Shown piece after piece: positions 9,456-17,363 of a stretch of DNA of 64,000 bases. Under the pieces are notes generated by a model. It did not search any database, was not told the DNA's origin, and worked only from the letters and a program-made list of their open reading frames with translations. Made by a program: the position numbers and the translations under genes. The stretch comes from Sphingomonas caeni (GTDB lineage Bacteria; Pseudomonadota; Alphaproteobacteria; Sphingomonadales; Sphingomonadaceae): contig NZ_JAPDOK010000012.1 of NCBI RefSeq assembly GCF_026013415.1, forward strand, positions 1-64,000. The letters are read 5' to 3'. How positions within the stretch are numbered: position 1 is the stretch's first letter; each line of letters starts with the position of its first letter.

Positions 9456-12283
9456 CGTATCAGCCGCAGTCCGATCTCGGCACGCCCGCCGGCACCGGCG
9501 AGCCGGTCACGCTGACCATCGACGGGCGCGCGGTGACGGTGCCCGCGGGCACCAGCGTGATGCGCGCGGCGGCGGAGATCGGGACGGCGATTCCCAAGCT
9601 CTGCGCGACCGACAACATGAAGGCGTTCGGATCGTGCCGGCTGTGCCTGGTCGAGGTCGAGGGGCGGCGGGGGACGCCAGCGTCCTGCACGACGCCGGCC
9701 GAAGCGGGCATGGTGGTGCACACGCAGACGCCGCAGCTCCAGAAGCTGCGCAAAGGGGTGATGGAGCTCTATATCTCCGATCACCCGCTCGATTGTCTCA
9801 CCTGCGCGGCCAATGGCGATTGCGAGCTGCAGGACCAGGCGGGTGCGGTCGGCTTGCGCGACGTGCGCTACGCGGCGGGCGACAACCATCTCGGCCAGGC
9901 GAAAGACCTGTCGAACCCCTATTTCGATTTCGACCCCTCGAAATGCATCGTCTGCTCGCGCTGCGTGCGGGCGTGCGACGAGGTGCAGGGGACCTTTGCG
10001 CTCACCATCGACGGGATGGGGTTCGGCTCCAAGGTTTCGGCGGGGACCGCGGCGGACGACTTCCTGTCCTCCGAGTGCGTCTCGTGCGGGGCCTGCGTTC
10101 AGGCCTGCCCGACCGCGACCCTGCAGGAGCGCGCGGTTGTCGAGATCGGGACGCCCGAGCGATCGGTGGTCACCACCTGCGCCTATTGCGGGGTGGGCTG
10201 CACCTTCCGCGCGGAGATGCGCGGGGAGCAGCTCGTCCGGATGGTGCCGTGGAAGGACGGCAAGGCCAATCGCGGGCATAGCTGCGTCAAGGGGCGCTTC
10301 GCCTGGGGTTATGCCAATCATCAGGAGCGTATCCTGAACCCGATGATCCGGGCGAGTATCGACCAGCCGTGGCGCGAGGTTTCGTGGGACGAGGCGTTCG
10401 CGCATGCTGCTTCGGAGATCCGGAGGATCCAGGCGAAATATGGCAAGGACTCGGTTGGCGGGATCACCTCGAGCCGGTGCACCAACGAGGAGACCTTCCT
10501 CGTCCAGAAGCTGGTGCGGGCGGGGTTCCAGAACAACAATGTCGATACCTGTGCGCGGGTCTGCCATTCGCCGACCGGATATGGGCTGAAGACGACCTTC
10601 GGCACCTCGGCGGGGACGCAGGATTTCGACAGCGTCGAGCAGTGCGACGTGATGCTGGTGATCGGCGCCAATCCGACCGACGGCCACCCGGTCTTCGCCA
10701 GCCGGATGAAGCGGCGATTGCGGCAGGGGGCCAAGCTGATCGTCGTCGATCCGCGCCGGATCGACATGGTGCGCACCCCGCATATCGAGGCCGAGCATCA
10801 TCTGCCGCTGCGCCCCGGCACCAATGTCGCCGTGCTGACCGCGATGGCGCATGTCATCGTGACCGAAGGGCTGGCGGACGAGGCGTTCGTCCGGGAGCGC
10901 TGCGACTGGGACGAGTATCGCCATTGGGCCGATTTCGTCGCCAATCCGAGAAACGCGCCCGAGGCGCTTCAGCCCGTCACCACCGTCGATCCGGCGGAGC
11001 TGCGCGCCGCGGCGCGGCTCTACGCGACCGGGGGGAATGCCGCGATCTATTATGGGCTGGGCGTGACCGAGCATTCGCAGGGCTCGTCCACCGTGATGGC
11101 GATCGCCAACCTCGCCATGGCGACCGGGAATATCGGGCGGCCCGGGGTGGGGGTGAACCCGCTTCGGGGGCAGAACAATGTCCAGGGCGCGTGTGACATG
11201 GGGAGCTTCCCGCACGAGCTTTCGGGGTACCGGCACATCTCCGACGCGGCGACGCGCAAGCTGTTCGAGGCGGACTGGGGCGTGGCGCTCGATCCCGAGC
11301 CGGGCTTGCGCATCCCCAACATGCTCGACGCGGCGTGCGACGGGAGCTTCAAGGCGCTCTATGTGCAGGGCGAGGATATCCTCCAGTCGGACCCCAATAC
11401 GCGCCATGTCTCGGCGGGGCTGGCGGCGATGGAGTGTGTGATCGTCCACGATCTCTTCCTCAACGAGACCGCTAATTACGCGCATATCTTCCTCCCCGGA
11501 TCGACCTTCCTCGAGAAGAACGGGACCTTCACCAATGCCGAGCGGCGTATCCAGCCGGTGCGCAAGGTGATGACGCCGATCAACGGGCTTGAGGATTGGG
11601 AGGTCACCCAGGGGCTTGCGAACGCGCTGGGGCTGGGGTGGAACTACCGGCATCCGAGCGAGATCATGGACGAGATCGCGCGGCTGACGCCGACCTTTGC
11701 GGGGGTGAGTTTCGACCGGCTCGACGAGCTGGGATCGATCCAGTGGCCTTCGACCGCGGCGGCGCCCGAGGGTACGCCGGTGATGCACATCGACGGCTTT
11801 GTGCGGGGCAAGGGCAAGTTCGTCGTCACCGACTATATCCCGACCGACGAGAGGACCGGGCCGCGCTTCCCGCTGCTGCTCACCACCGGGCGCATCCTCA
11901 GCCAGTATAATGTCGGCGCCCAGACGCGGCGGACGGCGAATGTGGTGTGGCACGAGGAGGATCTGCTGGAGATCCACCCCGTGGATGCCGAGGACCGGGG
12001 CCTCAAGACCGGCGACTGGGTGCGGCTCGCCAGCCGTTCGGGGGAGACGACCCTGCGCGCGACCGTCACCGACCGCGTGGCGCCGGGGGTGGTCTATACG
12101 ACCTTCCACCATCCGGCGACACAGGCCAATGTGGTGACCACCGACTATTCGGACTGGGCGACCAATTGCCCCGAATACAAGGTGACCGCGGTGCAGGTCG
12201 CGGCCTCGAACGGGCCGAGCGACTGGCAGGAAGATTATGAAGCGCTGAGCGAGCGCTCGCGGCGGATTGAGGCCGCCGAGTGA
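9452..12283 (+). CDS. fdsA: NAD-dependent formate dehydrogenase alpha subunit (molybdenum)
   Basis: The protein is 943 aa, the usual size for the family. The N-terminus carries a [2Fe-2S] motif (CRLCLVEVEG), a His-ligated cluster motif (HPLDCLTCAANGDC), and two ferredoxin clusters (CIVCSRCVRAC, CVSCGACVQAC). The catalytic domain opens with CAYCGVGC. It contains CARVCHSPTGYGL, in which the second Cys is the expected molybdenum ligand, so this is the Cys form rather than selenocysteine. It oxidises formate to CO2 using a bis-MGD cofactor. Start ATG 9452 overlaps the fdsB stop, and the stop overlaps the fdsD GTG. Confidence 0.96.
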   Translation: MTYQPQSDLGTPAGTGEPVTLTIDGRAVTVPAGTSVMRAAAEIGTAIPKLCATDNMKAFGSCRLCLVEVEGRRGTPASCTTPAEAGMVVHTQTPQLQKLRKGVMELYISDHPLDCLTCAANGDCELQDQAGAVGLRDVRYAAGDNHLGQAKDLSNPYFDFDPSKCIVCSRCVRACDEVQGTFALTIDGMGFGSKVSAGTAADDFLSSECVSCGACVQACPTATLQERAVVEIGTPERSVVTTCAYCGVGCTFRAEMRGEQLVRMVPWKDGKANRGHSCVKGRFAWGYANHQERILNPMIRASIDQPWREVSWDEAFAHAASEIRRIQAKYGKDSVGGITSSRCTNEETFLVQKLVRAGFQNNNVDTCARVCHSPTGYGLKTTFGTSAGTQDFDSVEQCDVMLVIGANPTDGHPVFASRMKRRLRQGAKLIVVDPRRIDMVRTPHIEAEHHLPLRPGTNVAVLTAMAHVIVTEGLADEAFVRERCDWDEYRHWADFVANPRNAPEALQPVTTVDPAELRAAARLYATGGNAAIYYGLGVTEHSQGSSTVMAIANLAMATGNIGRPGVGVNPLRGQNNVQGACDMGSFPHELSGYRHISDAATRKLFEADWGVALDPEPGLRIPNMLDAACDGSFKALYVQGEDILQSDPNTRHVSAGLAAMECVIVHDLFLNETANYAHIFLPGSTFLEKNGTFTNAERRIQPVRKVMTPINGLEDWEVTQGLANALGLGWNYRHPSEIMDEIARLTPTFAGVSFDRLDELGSIQWPSTAAAPEGTPVMHIDGFVRGKGKFVVTDYIPTDERTGPRFPLLLTTGRILSQYNVGAQTRRTANVVWHEEDLLEIHPVDAEDRGLKTGDWVRLASRSGETTLRATVTDRVAPGVVYTTFHHPATQANVVTTDYSDWATNCPEYKVTAVQVAASNGPSDWQEDYEALSERSRRIEAAE

Positions 12284-12486
12284 GCGGCACGCACGACCAT
12301 CTCGTCTACATGGCCAACCAGATCGCGGCGAACCTGGCGATGGAGGCCGATGCCGTGAAGGCGACGGCGGATCATATCGAGGCGTTCTGGGACCCGCGGA
12401 TGGTGGCGGCGGTGCTGTCCGATGGGGCCGGCCTGTCGCCGGTCGCGGCGGCGGCGTTCGAGGTGCTACGCGGCGCGGAAGTTTAA
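12280..12486 (+). CDS. fdsD: Formate dehydrogenase delta subunit
   Basis: This 68-aa protein starts at a GTG overlapping the fdsA stop (GTGA). The FdsD signature is clear: HLVYMANQIAANL, then HIEAFWDPRM. FdsD is a small subunit of the cytoplasmic complex. In the classic fdsGBACD order fdsC, the sulfurtransferase chaperone for the molybdenum cofactor, lies between fdsA and fdsD. It is missing here, so that function must be supplied from elsewhere. Confidence 0.9.
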   Translation: MSGTHDHLVYMANQIAANLAMEADAVKATADHIEAFWDPRMVAAVLSDGAGLSPVAAAAFEVLRGAEV

Positions 12487-12799
12487 TAAAGTTCAGGCCA
12501 ATGCGCGTTCGCGCCGGCCCGCTCTCGCTCCCCGAAAGTTACGAAAGTTAGGGGGTCGGCATGGTTTGCCGATGACTGACTGACGGTTTCAAAGAGCGGC
12601 AGCGGCGGGCTTCCCGGCGATCTCAGCAGGCGAAATCCAACATTTCAAGCTGCTTGGCTCCCCTCCCTGCAAGGGAGGGGCAGGGGGGTGGGTGGCGAGC
12701 GCAGCGAGCGAGCCGTTTGGTCGAAGTTGAAGAAATGCCGGGGCATCGAGCCCCGCCTTTTCTAACCCACCCCTAACCCCTCCCTTGCAGGGAGGGGAA
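12487..12799. other. Intergenic stretch of 313 bp
   Basis: The first 170 bases hold no ORF, promoter or terminator that I can support. The rest is the type A repeat element described at 12660-12797, which touches the stop codon of the minus-strand DUF188 gene. Confidence 0.6.
12660..12797. repeat. Type A palindromic repeat element, gene-free copy 2
   Basis: Inverted arms at 12660-12693 and 12765-12797 carry the hairpin CCCTCCCTGCAAGGGAGGG plus a GGTGGGT tail. The central palindrome CGGGGCATCGAGCCCCG at 12739-12755 is identical to the one in the copy at 961-1110, though the other interior bases differ. Conserved ends and centre with divergent filler suggest a mobilised, non-coding element. 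Confidence 0.85.
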
Positions 12800-13258
12800 T
12801 CAATTGGGACGCCGCTTCAGCGCCACCAGAGCCGTATCCAGCGCCTGCAGGAAGCGCGAGCGGTCGGTCTTCGAGAAGGGTGCCGCGCCGCCGATCTGGT
12901 CGCCGCCGGCGCGCAGGTCCGCCATGATCGCGCGAACCGCGATGGCCGAGCCGATCGAGGCGGCGGTGAAGGGTTTGCCCGTGGGGCTGAGCACCATCGC
13001 GCCGGCCTTGAGGCAGCGGTCGGCCAGCAGGATGTCGGCGGTGATCACCACCGATCTGGGCGTGGCCTGCTCGGCGATCCAGTCGTCCGCCGCGTCGAAG
13101 CCGTCGCTGACCGTCACACGCTTGAGCAGCGGGTGCTGGGGGATGCGCAGGAAGCTGTTGGTTACGACCGTGACGGGCACGTCGTGGCGGAAGGCGACCT
13201 TGTAGATCTCCTCCTTCACCGGGCAGGCATCGCCATCGACGAGGATGGTAGGGGTCAA
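12800..13258 (-). CDS. DUF188 (YaiI/YqxD family) protein
   Basis: The protein is 152 aa. The most likely start is the TTG at 13256-13258, giving (M)TPTILVDGDACPVKEE, which aligns with the usual family start; the open frame extends upstream only through repeat sequence. Conserved PIN-like acidic residues are seen in VDGDACPVK and VITADILLADRC. DUF188 proteins are PIN-fold related and poorly characterised, possibly RNA-acting. The gene is flanked on both sides by palindromic repeats. Confidence 0.85.
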   Translation of the reverse strand: MTPTILVDGDACPVKEEIYKVAFRHDVPVTVVTNSFLRIPQHPLLKRVTVSDGFDAADDWIAEQATPRSVVITADILLADRCLKAGAMVLSPTGKPFTAASIGSAIAVRAIMADLRAGGDQIGGAAPFSKTDRSRFLQALDTALVALKRRPN

Positions 13259-13270
13259 TGCGCTATCGGT

Positions 13271-13343
13271 GCTCCGGCGAAGGCCGGAGCGCAGGAGGTC
13301 AAGGGGCGACGCCCGCGGCCAGCGCTCCGGCCTTCGCCGGAGC
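13271..13343. repeat. Paired perfect 20-bp inverted repeats, each itself a hairpin
   Basis: GCTCCGGCGAAGGCCGGAGC at 13271-13290 and its exact complement at 13324-13343 flank 33 bp. Each arm also folds on itself. It lies between the start of the DUF188 gene and the stop of the helicase gene, so it may also act as a transcript end for the helicase. Confidence 0.85.
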
Positions 13344-13370
13344 ACGGACAGGGAAGGCCCGCCGCCACAT

Positions 13371-15209
13371 TCACTTCGGGCGCGGGCCCTTCGGTCCGCC
13401 ATGGGGCTTGTTCGGACCCTTGCCGCCGAACGGCTTGGCATAGTGTTTCGGGGCCGGGCGGCCGTCATTGCCGCGGGCGTTGCCGGTGCGCGGCGGGCGA
13501 GGCGGCGCTTCGGGGCGGGGACCATCGACGCGGAAGCCGCCATCGCCGGGTGCGGTGCGGTGGAGCGTGGGGCGCGGGGCGGGGCCGGAGCGCTGGCCCT
13601 CGACGGGGCCCGGCGATGGCTCGATGCGGACATCCTCGCCGCCTTCCTCGGTCGCGGTGCGAGCGACGGCGGCGGTGAACTTGGCGGCGAGCGCGCGCGG
13701 AATCTGGAAGGCGGTCTCGTTCGCGGCGATGCGGATCGCGCCGACCTCGTTCTTGGTGACATGGCCGCGGCGGCAGATCAGCGGGAGCACCCAGCGCGGA
13801 TCGGCATTCTGGCGGCGGCCGATATCCATGCGGAACCACACGACATCGTCGAAGCCGGGGCGGTGCTTTTCCTGCTGCGCGGCGCGGCGCGCCTCCGGAG
13901 TTGCCTCGATCATCTCCTCGGCCTGCGGCATCGCGGCGCGATGGGCATGGACGAGCGCGGCGGCGATCTCCTCGGCGCTCTTCTCGGCGAGCAGGCGTTC
14001 GGCGAGCAGCTTGTCCTCGTCATCGACTTCGACGGGCGCGAGCAGGGCCGCGAGCAGGCGCTCGCGATCATTGGCGCGGATCATCTCGGCGGTCGGCGCC
14101 TGGATCCATTCGCACTGGATGCGCGCGCCCTGGAGCATCTGTTCGACGCGGCGGCGGCGCGGATAGGGGACGATCAGCACCGCCGTGCCCTTCTTGCCCG
14201 CGCGGCCGGTGCGGCCCGAACGGTGCTGGAGCGCCTCGGCATCGCGCGGCAGCTCGACATGGACGACGAGGCTGAGGCTGGGCAAATCGATCCCGCGCGC
14301 GGCGACATCGGTGGCGACGCAGACCCGGGCGCGGCGATCCCGAAGGGCTTGCAGCGCGTGGTTGCGCTCGTTCTGCGAATGCTCGCCGGAAAGCGCGACG
14401 ACCGAGAAGCCGCGATCCTGGAGCGTCGCGTGCAAGTGGCGGACATTGTCGCGGGTCGCGCAGAACAGCATCGCGGTCTCCGCCTCGTGGAAGCGGAGCA
14501 GGTTGATCACCGCATGCTCGATGTCCGAGGGGCTGACGGTGACCGCCTGATACTGGATGTCGCCATGGCCGCGATCCTCGCCGACCGTCGAGATGCGCAG
14601 CGCGTCGCGCTGGTAGCGCTTGGCCAGCGCGACGATCGGCTTGGGCATCGTCGCGGAGAACAGGAGCGTGCGGCGTTCGCCGGGCGAGGCGTCGAGGATC
14701 GTCTCGAGATCGTCGCGAAAGCCCATGTCGAGCATCTCGTCGGCTTCGTCGAGCACCGCGACGCGCAGCGCCGACAGGTCGAGCGCGCCGCGCTCGAGAT
14801 GGTCGCGCAGCCGCCCCGGCGTGCCGACGACGATATGCGCGCCGTAGCTGAGATTGCGGCGCTCTTTCGAGGCGTCCATCCCGCCGACGCAGGTGGCGAT
14901 GCGCGCGCCGGCCTGGCCATAGAGCCACATCAGCTCGCGGCTGACCTGGAGCGCGAGCTCGCGCGTGGGGGCGATGATCAGCGCGAGGGGTTCGCGGCTG
15001 GGTTCGACCCGGCCTTCGGAGGTGAGCAGCTCGCCGGCCATGGCGAGGCCGAACGCGACGGTCTTGCCCGAGCCGGTCTGGGCGGAAACGATCAGGTCGC
15101 GGCCGAGCGCCTGCGCCTCGAGCACGGCGGCCTGCACGGGCGTGGGCGCGGCATAGCCACGCGTGGCGAGCGCTTCCGAAAGAAGCGGCGGGAGTTCTGA
15201 GAATGACAT
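13371..15209 (-). CDS. DEAD-box RNA helicase with DbpA-type RNA-binding domain
   Basis: The protein is 612 aa from the ATG at 15207-15209 (MSFSELPPLL); an in-frame ATG at 15221 adds four residues. It has the Q motif GYAAPTPVQAAVL, motif I AQTGSGKT, motif II DEAD, motif III SAT and motif VI HRSGRTGRAGKKG. After the helicase core comes a DbpA RNA-binding domain (near 440-510), then a Pro/Gly/Arg-rich basic tail of about 100 residues. DbpA-type helicases help assemble the 50S ribosomal subunit; cold or growth control is common but not visible here. Confidence 0.92.
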   Translation of the reverse strand: MSFSELPPLLSEALATRGYAAPTPVQAAVLEAQALGRDLIVSAQTGSGKTVAFGLAMAGELLTSEGRVEPSREPLALIIAPTRELALQVSRELMWLYGQAGARIATCVGGMDASKERRNLSYGAHIVVGTPGRLRDHLERGALDLSALRVAVLDEADEMLDMGFRDDLETILDASPGERRTLLFSATMPKPIVALAKRYQRDALRISTVGEDRGHGDIQYQAVTVSPSDIEHAVINLLRFHEAETAMLFCATRDNVRHLHATLQDRGFSVVALSGEHSQNERNHALQALRDRRARVCVATDVAARGIDLPSLSLVVHVELPRDAEALQHRSGRTGRAGKKGTAVLIVPYPRRRRVEQMLQGARIQCEWIQAPTAEMIRANDRERLLAALLAPVEVDDEDKLLAERLLAEKSAEEIAAALVHAHRAAMPQAEEMIEATPEARRAAQQEKHRPGFDDVVWFRMDIGRRQNADPRWVLPLICRRGHVTKNEVGAIRIAANETAFQIPRALAAKFTAAVARTATEEGGEDVRIEPSPGPVEGQRSGPAPRPTLHRTAPGDGGFRVDGPRPEAPPRPPRTGNARGNDGRPAPKHYAKPFGGKGPNKPHGGPKGPRPK

Positions 15210-15278
15210 GGAGGGCGCCACATGGGCGTGAAGGGGGGAAAGGGCAAGCGCGAAGTTGTGCGGAGGGGGCTTCTCTTA

Positions 15279-15305
15279 GCCCCTCCCGCCTTCGCGGGAG
15301 GGGGC
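15279..15305. repeat. GC-rich hairpin after the DUF559 gene
   Basis: GCCCCTCCCGCC-TTC-GCGGGAGGGGC forms an 11 to 12-bp stem with a short loop. It sits just past the minus-strand stop at 15309 and could end that transcript. It resembles, but is not identical to, the type A repeat arms. Confidence 0.6.
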
Positions 15306-15308
15306 ATT

Positions 15309-15719
15309 CTATTCGAAGCGGGGCCTTCTCTTTCTCCCCTCCCTGGAAGGGAGGGGCTGGGGGTGGGTATCGCCGAGGAACTCGGCGACTTGGTGCAGGA
15401 TGTGTTCGGTGGCGCCATCTGGGTTTTCGAGGACGTCGGGGTTCCAGAGGCGGATGACGCGCCAGCCTAGGGATTCCAGATAGGCGGTGCGCCGGTGATC
15501 TTCCTCGACGGTGTCGAGATGCTGGCTGCCGTCGAACTCAACCGCCAGCTTCGCTTTGCGACAGACGAGGTCGATGATGAAGGGATCCTCGATATACTGA
15601 CGCGTGAACGCGGGACGATAGCGGGAGGTGCGGTGCCAGATCGCCAGCTCCGCCGGCGTGGGGTTGTTGCGCAGCTCGCGGGCGCGGTCAGTCAGGTATT
15701 TCGGGATACGCCGATTCAT
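15309..15719 (-). CDS. DUF559 nuclease-like protein (Vsr/PD-(D/E)XK fold)
   Basis: The protein is 136 aa from the ATG at 15717-15719 (MNRRIPKYLTDRARELR). An in-frame ATG at 15755 would add residues coded partly by the repeat. Family features are RNNPTPAELAIWH, then FIIDLVCRKAKLAVEFDGSQH with the D...ExD catalytic pattern, and the late motif WRVIRLWNPDVLENPD. DUF559 proteins resemble very-short-patch-repair endonucleases. The last residues (THPQPLPSREG) are translated from the left repeat arm, so the gene reads through its own flanking repeat. Substrate is unknown. Confidence 0.85.
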   Translation of the reverse strand: MNRRIPKYLTDRARELRNNPTPAELAIWHRTSRYRPAFTRQYIEDPFIIDLVCRKAKLAVEFDGSQHLDTVEEDHRRTAYLESLGWRVIRLWNPDVLENPDGATEHILHQVAEFLGDTHPQPLPSREGRKRRPRFE

Positions 15720-15788
15720 TTGGCGAGGGTAGATTGGCTGCGCTTCGCTTGCCATACCCACCCCTAACCCCTCCCTTTCAGGGAGGGG
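15336..15788. mobile_element. Candidate mobile cassette: DUF559 gene between inverted type A repeats
   Basis: The left arm at 15336-15370 and right arm at 15754-15788 are 35-bp inverted copies of the type A repeat with only a few mismatches, including the GGGGTGGGTAT tail. The arms match the ends of the gene-free elements at 961-1110 and 12660-12797. Here the interior is a nuclease gene instead of the central palindrome. No target-site duplication is evident. Mobility is inference. Confidence 0.55.
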
Positions 15789-15790
15789 GA

Positions 15791-16948
15791 TCAGATTGCG
15801 TTGCCCGCAGCGACCCCGCTCGCCCAGGCCCATTGGAAATTATAGCCGCCGAGCCAACCGGTAACATCGACCGCTTCGCCGATCGCGTAGAGGCCGGGGG
15901 CCTTCGCCGCCTCCATCGTCTTCGAGCTGAGTTCGGCGGTGCTGATGCCGCCGGCCGTCACTTCGGCCTTGGCGAAGCCTTCGGTGCCGTTGGGGTGGAA
16001 GGTCCATTCGGACAGTCGCCGTTCGGCTTCGAGAAGCGCTCGGTCGCGCGTATCGCCGAGCTTCGTTTGGATGCCGAGTCTGTCTGCCAGGACCTCGGCG
16101 AGGCGATCCGGCATGTTGATGGCCAGATATTTGCGCAGCGTTGTATTCGGTCGGTCCCATTTGGCGCCGAGCAGCCAGCCCGGATCGACATCGGGGACGA
16201 AATTGATCTCAATCGGCTCGCCGTGGCGCCAATAGCTGGAAATCTGGAGGATGGCGGGCCCCGATAGCCCGCGGTGCGTGAACAGCGCCGCCTCGCGGAA
16301 CGCCGCCTTGCCAGCATAGGCGATGACCTGGATCGACACCCCTGAAATGTCGCGGAACAGGATTTCGTCGCCGCCGAGGGTGAGGGGCACGAGCGCGGGG
16401 CGGGGCTCGACCACCTTGAGGCCGAATTTCCGGGCGAGGTCGTAGGCGTAGCCGGTCGCGCCCATCTTGGGGATCGAAGGGCCGCCGGTGGCGATGACGA
16501 GCGCGGGGGCGCTTGCCTCGCCGACGCGGAAGCGGGCATCGGCATGCTCGACCTGGGGGGAGAGGCCGGTGACGATCTCGACCCCGCCCCGCGCGCATTC
16601 GTCGAGGAGCATGTCGACGATCTGGCGCGCCGAGCCGTCGCAGAAGAGCTGGCCGAGGGTCTTTTCGTGCCAGGCGATGCCGTGCTTCTCGACCAGGGCG
16701 AGGAAGTCCTGCGCGGTGTACCGGCTGAGCGCGGACTTTGCGAAATGCGGGTTCTGCGAGAGATAGCGGTCGGGCGCGGTGTGGATATTGGTGAAGTTGC
16801 AGCGGCCGCCGCCGGAGATCAGGATCTTCTTCCCCACTTGGCCGGCCTGCTCGACCAGCAGCACCCGGCGCCCGCGCTGGCCCGCGGTCGCGGCGCACAT
16901 CAGGCCCGCGGCGCCGCCGCCGAGGATGATCGCGTCGTAGTCGATGAT
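15791..16948 (-). CDS. HI0933/YhiN-family flavoprotein with no standard start codon
   Basis: The frame encodes about 385 aa. The dinucleotide-binding motif DYDAIILGGGAAGLM is intact, followed by the family signature KKILISGGGRCNFTN and a C-terminal GEAVDVTGWLGGYNFQWAWASG. The only ATG near the N-terminus (16898-16900) lies after the FAD-binding motif, so it cannot be the true start. Upstream in frame there is no ATG, GTG or TTG; an ATC at 16946-16948 lies about 6 bases after ACGGAG and is the best candidate. A sequence error is an alternative. Members are FAD-dependent oxidoreductases of unclear substrate. Confidence 0.8.
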   Translation of the reverse strand: MIDYDAIILGGGAAGLMCAATAGQRGRRVLLVEQAGQVGKKILISGGGRCNFTNIHTAPDRYLSQNPHFAKSALSRYTAQDFLALVEKHGIAWHEKTLGQLFCDGSARQIVDMLLDECARGGVEIVTGLSPQVEHADARFRVGEASAPALVIATGGPSIPKMGATGYAYDLARKFGLKVVEPRPALVPLTLGGDEILFRDISGVSIQVIAYAGKAAFREAALFTHRGLSGPAILQISSYWRHGEPIEINFVPDVDPGWLLGAKWDRPNTTLRKYLAINMPDRLAEVLADRLGIQTKLGDTRDRALLEAERRLSEWTFHPNGTEGFAKAEVTAGGISTAELSSKTMEAAKAPGLYAIGEAVDVTGWLGGYNFQWAWASGVAAGNAI

Positions 16949-16956
16949 TCCAAACT

Positions 16957-17074
16957 CCGTTCGTCCTGAGTAGCGATTGAGTAGCCCCGAAGGGGCGTAG
17001 CGAAAGCGCGTATCGAAGGACTTGTGCTTCGATACGGGTCTTCGACAAGCTCAGCCCCTACTCAGCACGAACGG
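16957..17074. repeat. Inverted-end repeat element of about 118 bp
   Basis: The ends CCGTTCGTCCTGAGTA (16957-16972) and TACTCAGCACGAACGG (17059-17074) are inverted with one mismatch. The interior has further hairpins (GCCCCGAAGGGGC and a CTTCGATAC pair). It fills the gap between the flavoprotein and the small 59-aa gene. It is a separate family from the CCCTCCCT repeats. Confidence 0.75.
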
Positions 17075-17097
17075 GTGGGAGAAGGGGCGAGCCTATC

Positions 17098-17277
17098 CTA
17101 CCGCAGTTTCGCGATGTTCAGCCCGTCCGCCTTGGCGCGGTCCTTCACCGATTCCTCGCTGCGGGTCAGCGCCTTGGCGATGGCTTTCAACGCCATGCCC
17201 TTCTTGGCCAGCGTATGGAGTTTCTGGACCTCGTCGGGGCGCCAGGGCTGGCGGTGGCGTTCGAATTTCTCGCTCAT
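17098..17277 (-). CDS. Small basic protein, likely helix-turn-helix
   Basis: The protein is 59 aa: start MSEKFERHRQPW at 17277, stop TAG at 17098-17100. The middle reads KGMALKAIAKALTRSEESV, which looks like a helix-turn-helix of a SANT or GcrA-like small DNA-binding protein. It is highly charged and has no membrane segment. No named family is certain. It is transcribed away from the adenylate cyclase gene, and the 86 bp between them presumably hold divergent promoters. Confidence 0.65.
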   Translation of the reverse strand: MSEKFERHRQPWRPDEVQKLHTLAKKGMALKAIAKALTRSEESVKDRAKADGLNIAKLR

Positions 17278-17363
17278 CGTGCCGTCCTAGCGCACTCCAC
17301 GCATCCGGGCGAGGTTTCGAAACGAAGCTGTTATGATATGCAGATACCGGAGGGGATCGGGGC

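Noticed and set aside
9392..12112. 906-codon open frame opposite fdsA
   Set aside because: Same cause; fdsA has all expected cofactor motifs and couples to its neighbours.
7588..12283. Fragment of respiratory complex I (NuoEFG)
   Set aside because: The alpha subunit has a full molybdenum formate dehydrogenase domain with the CHSP motif, and fdsD follows.
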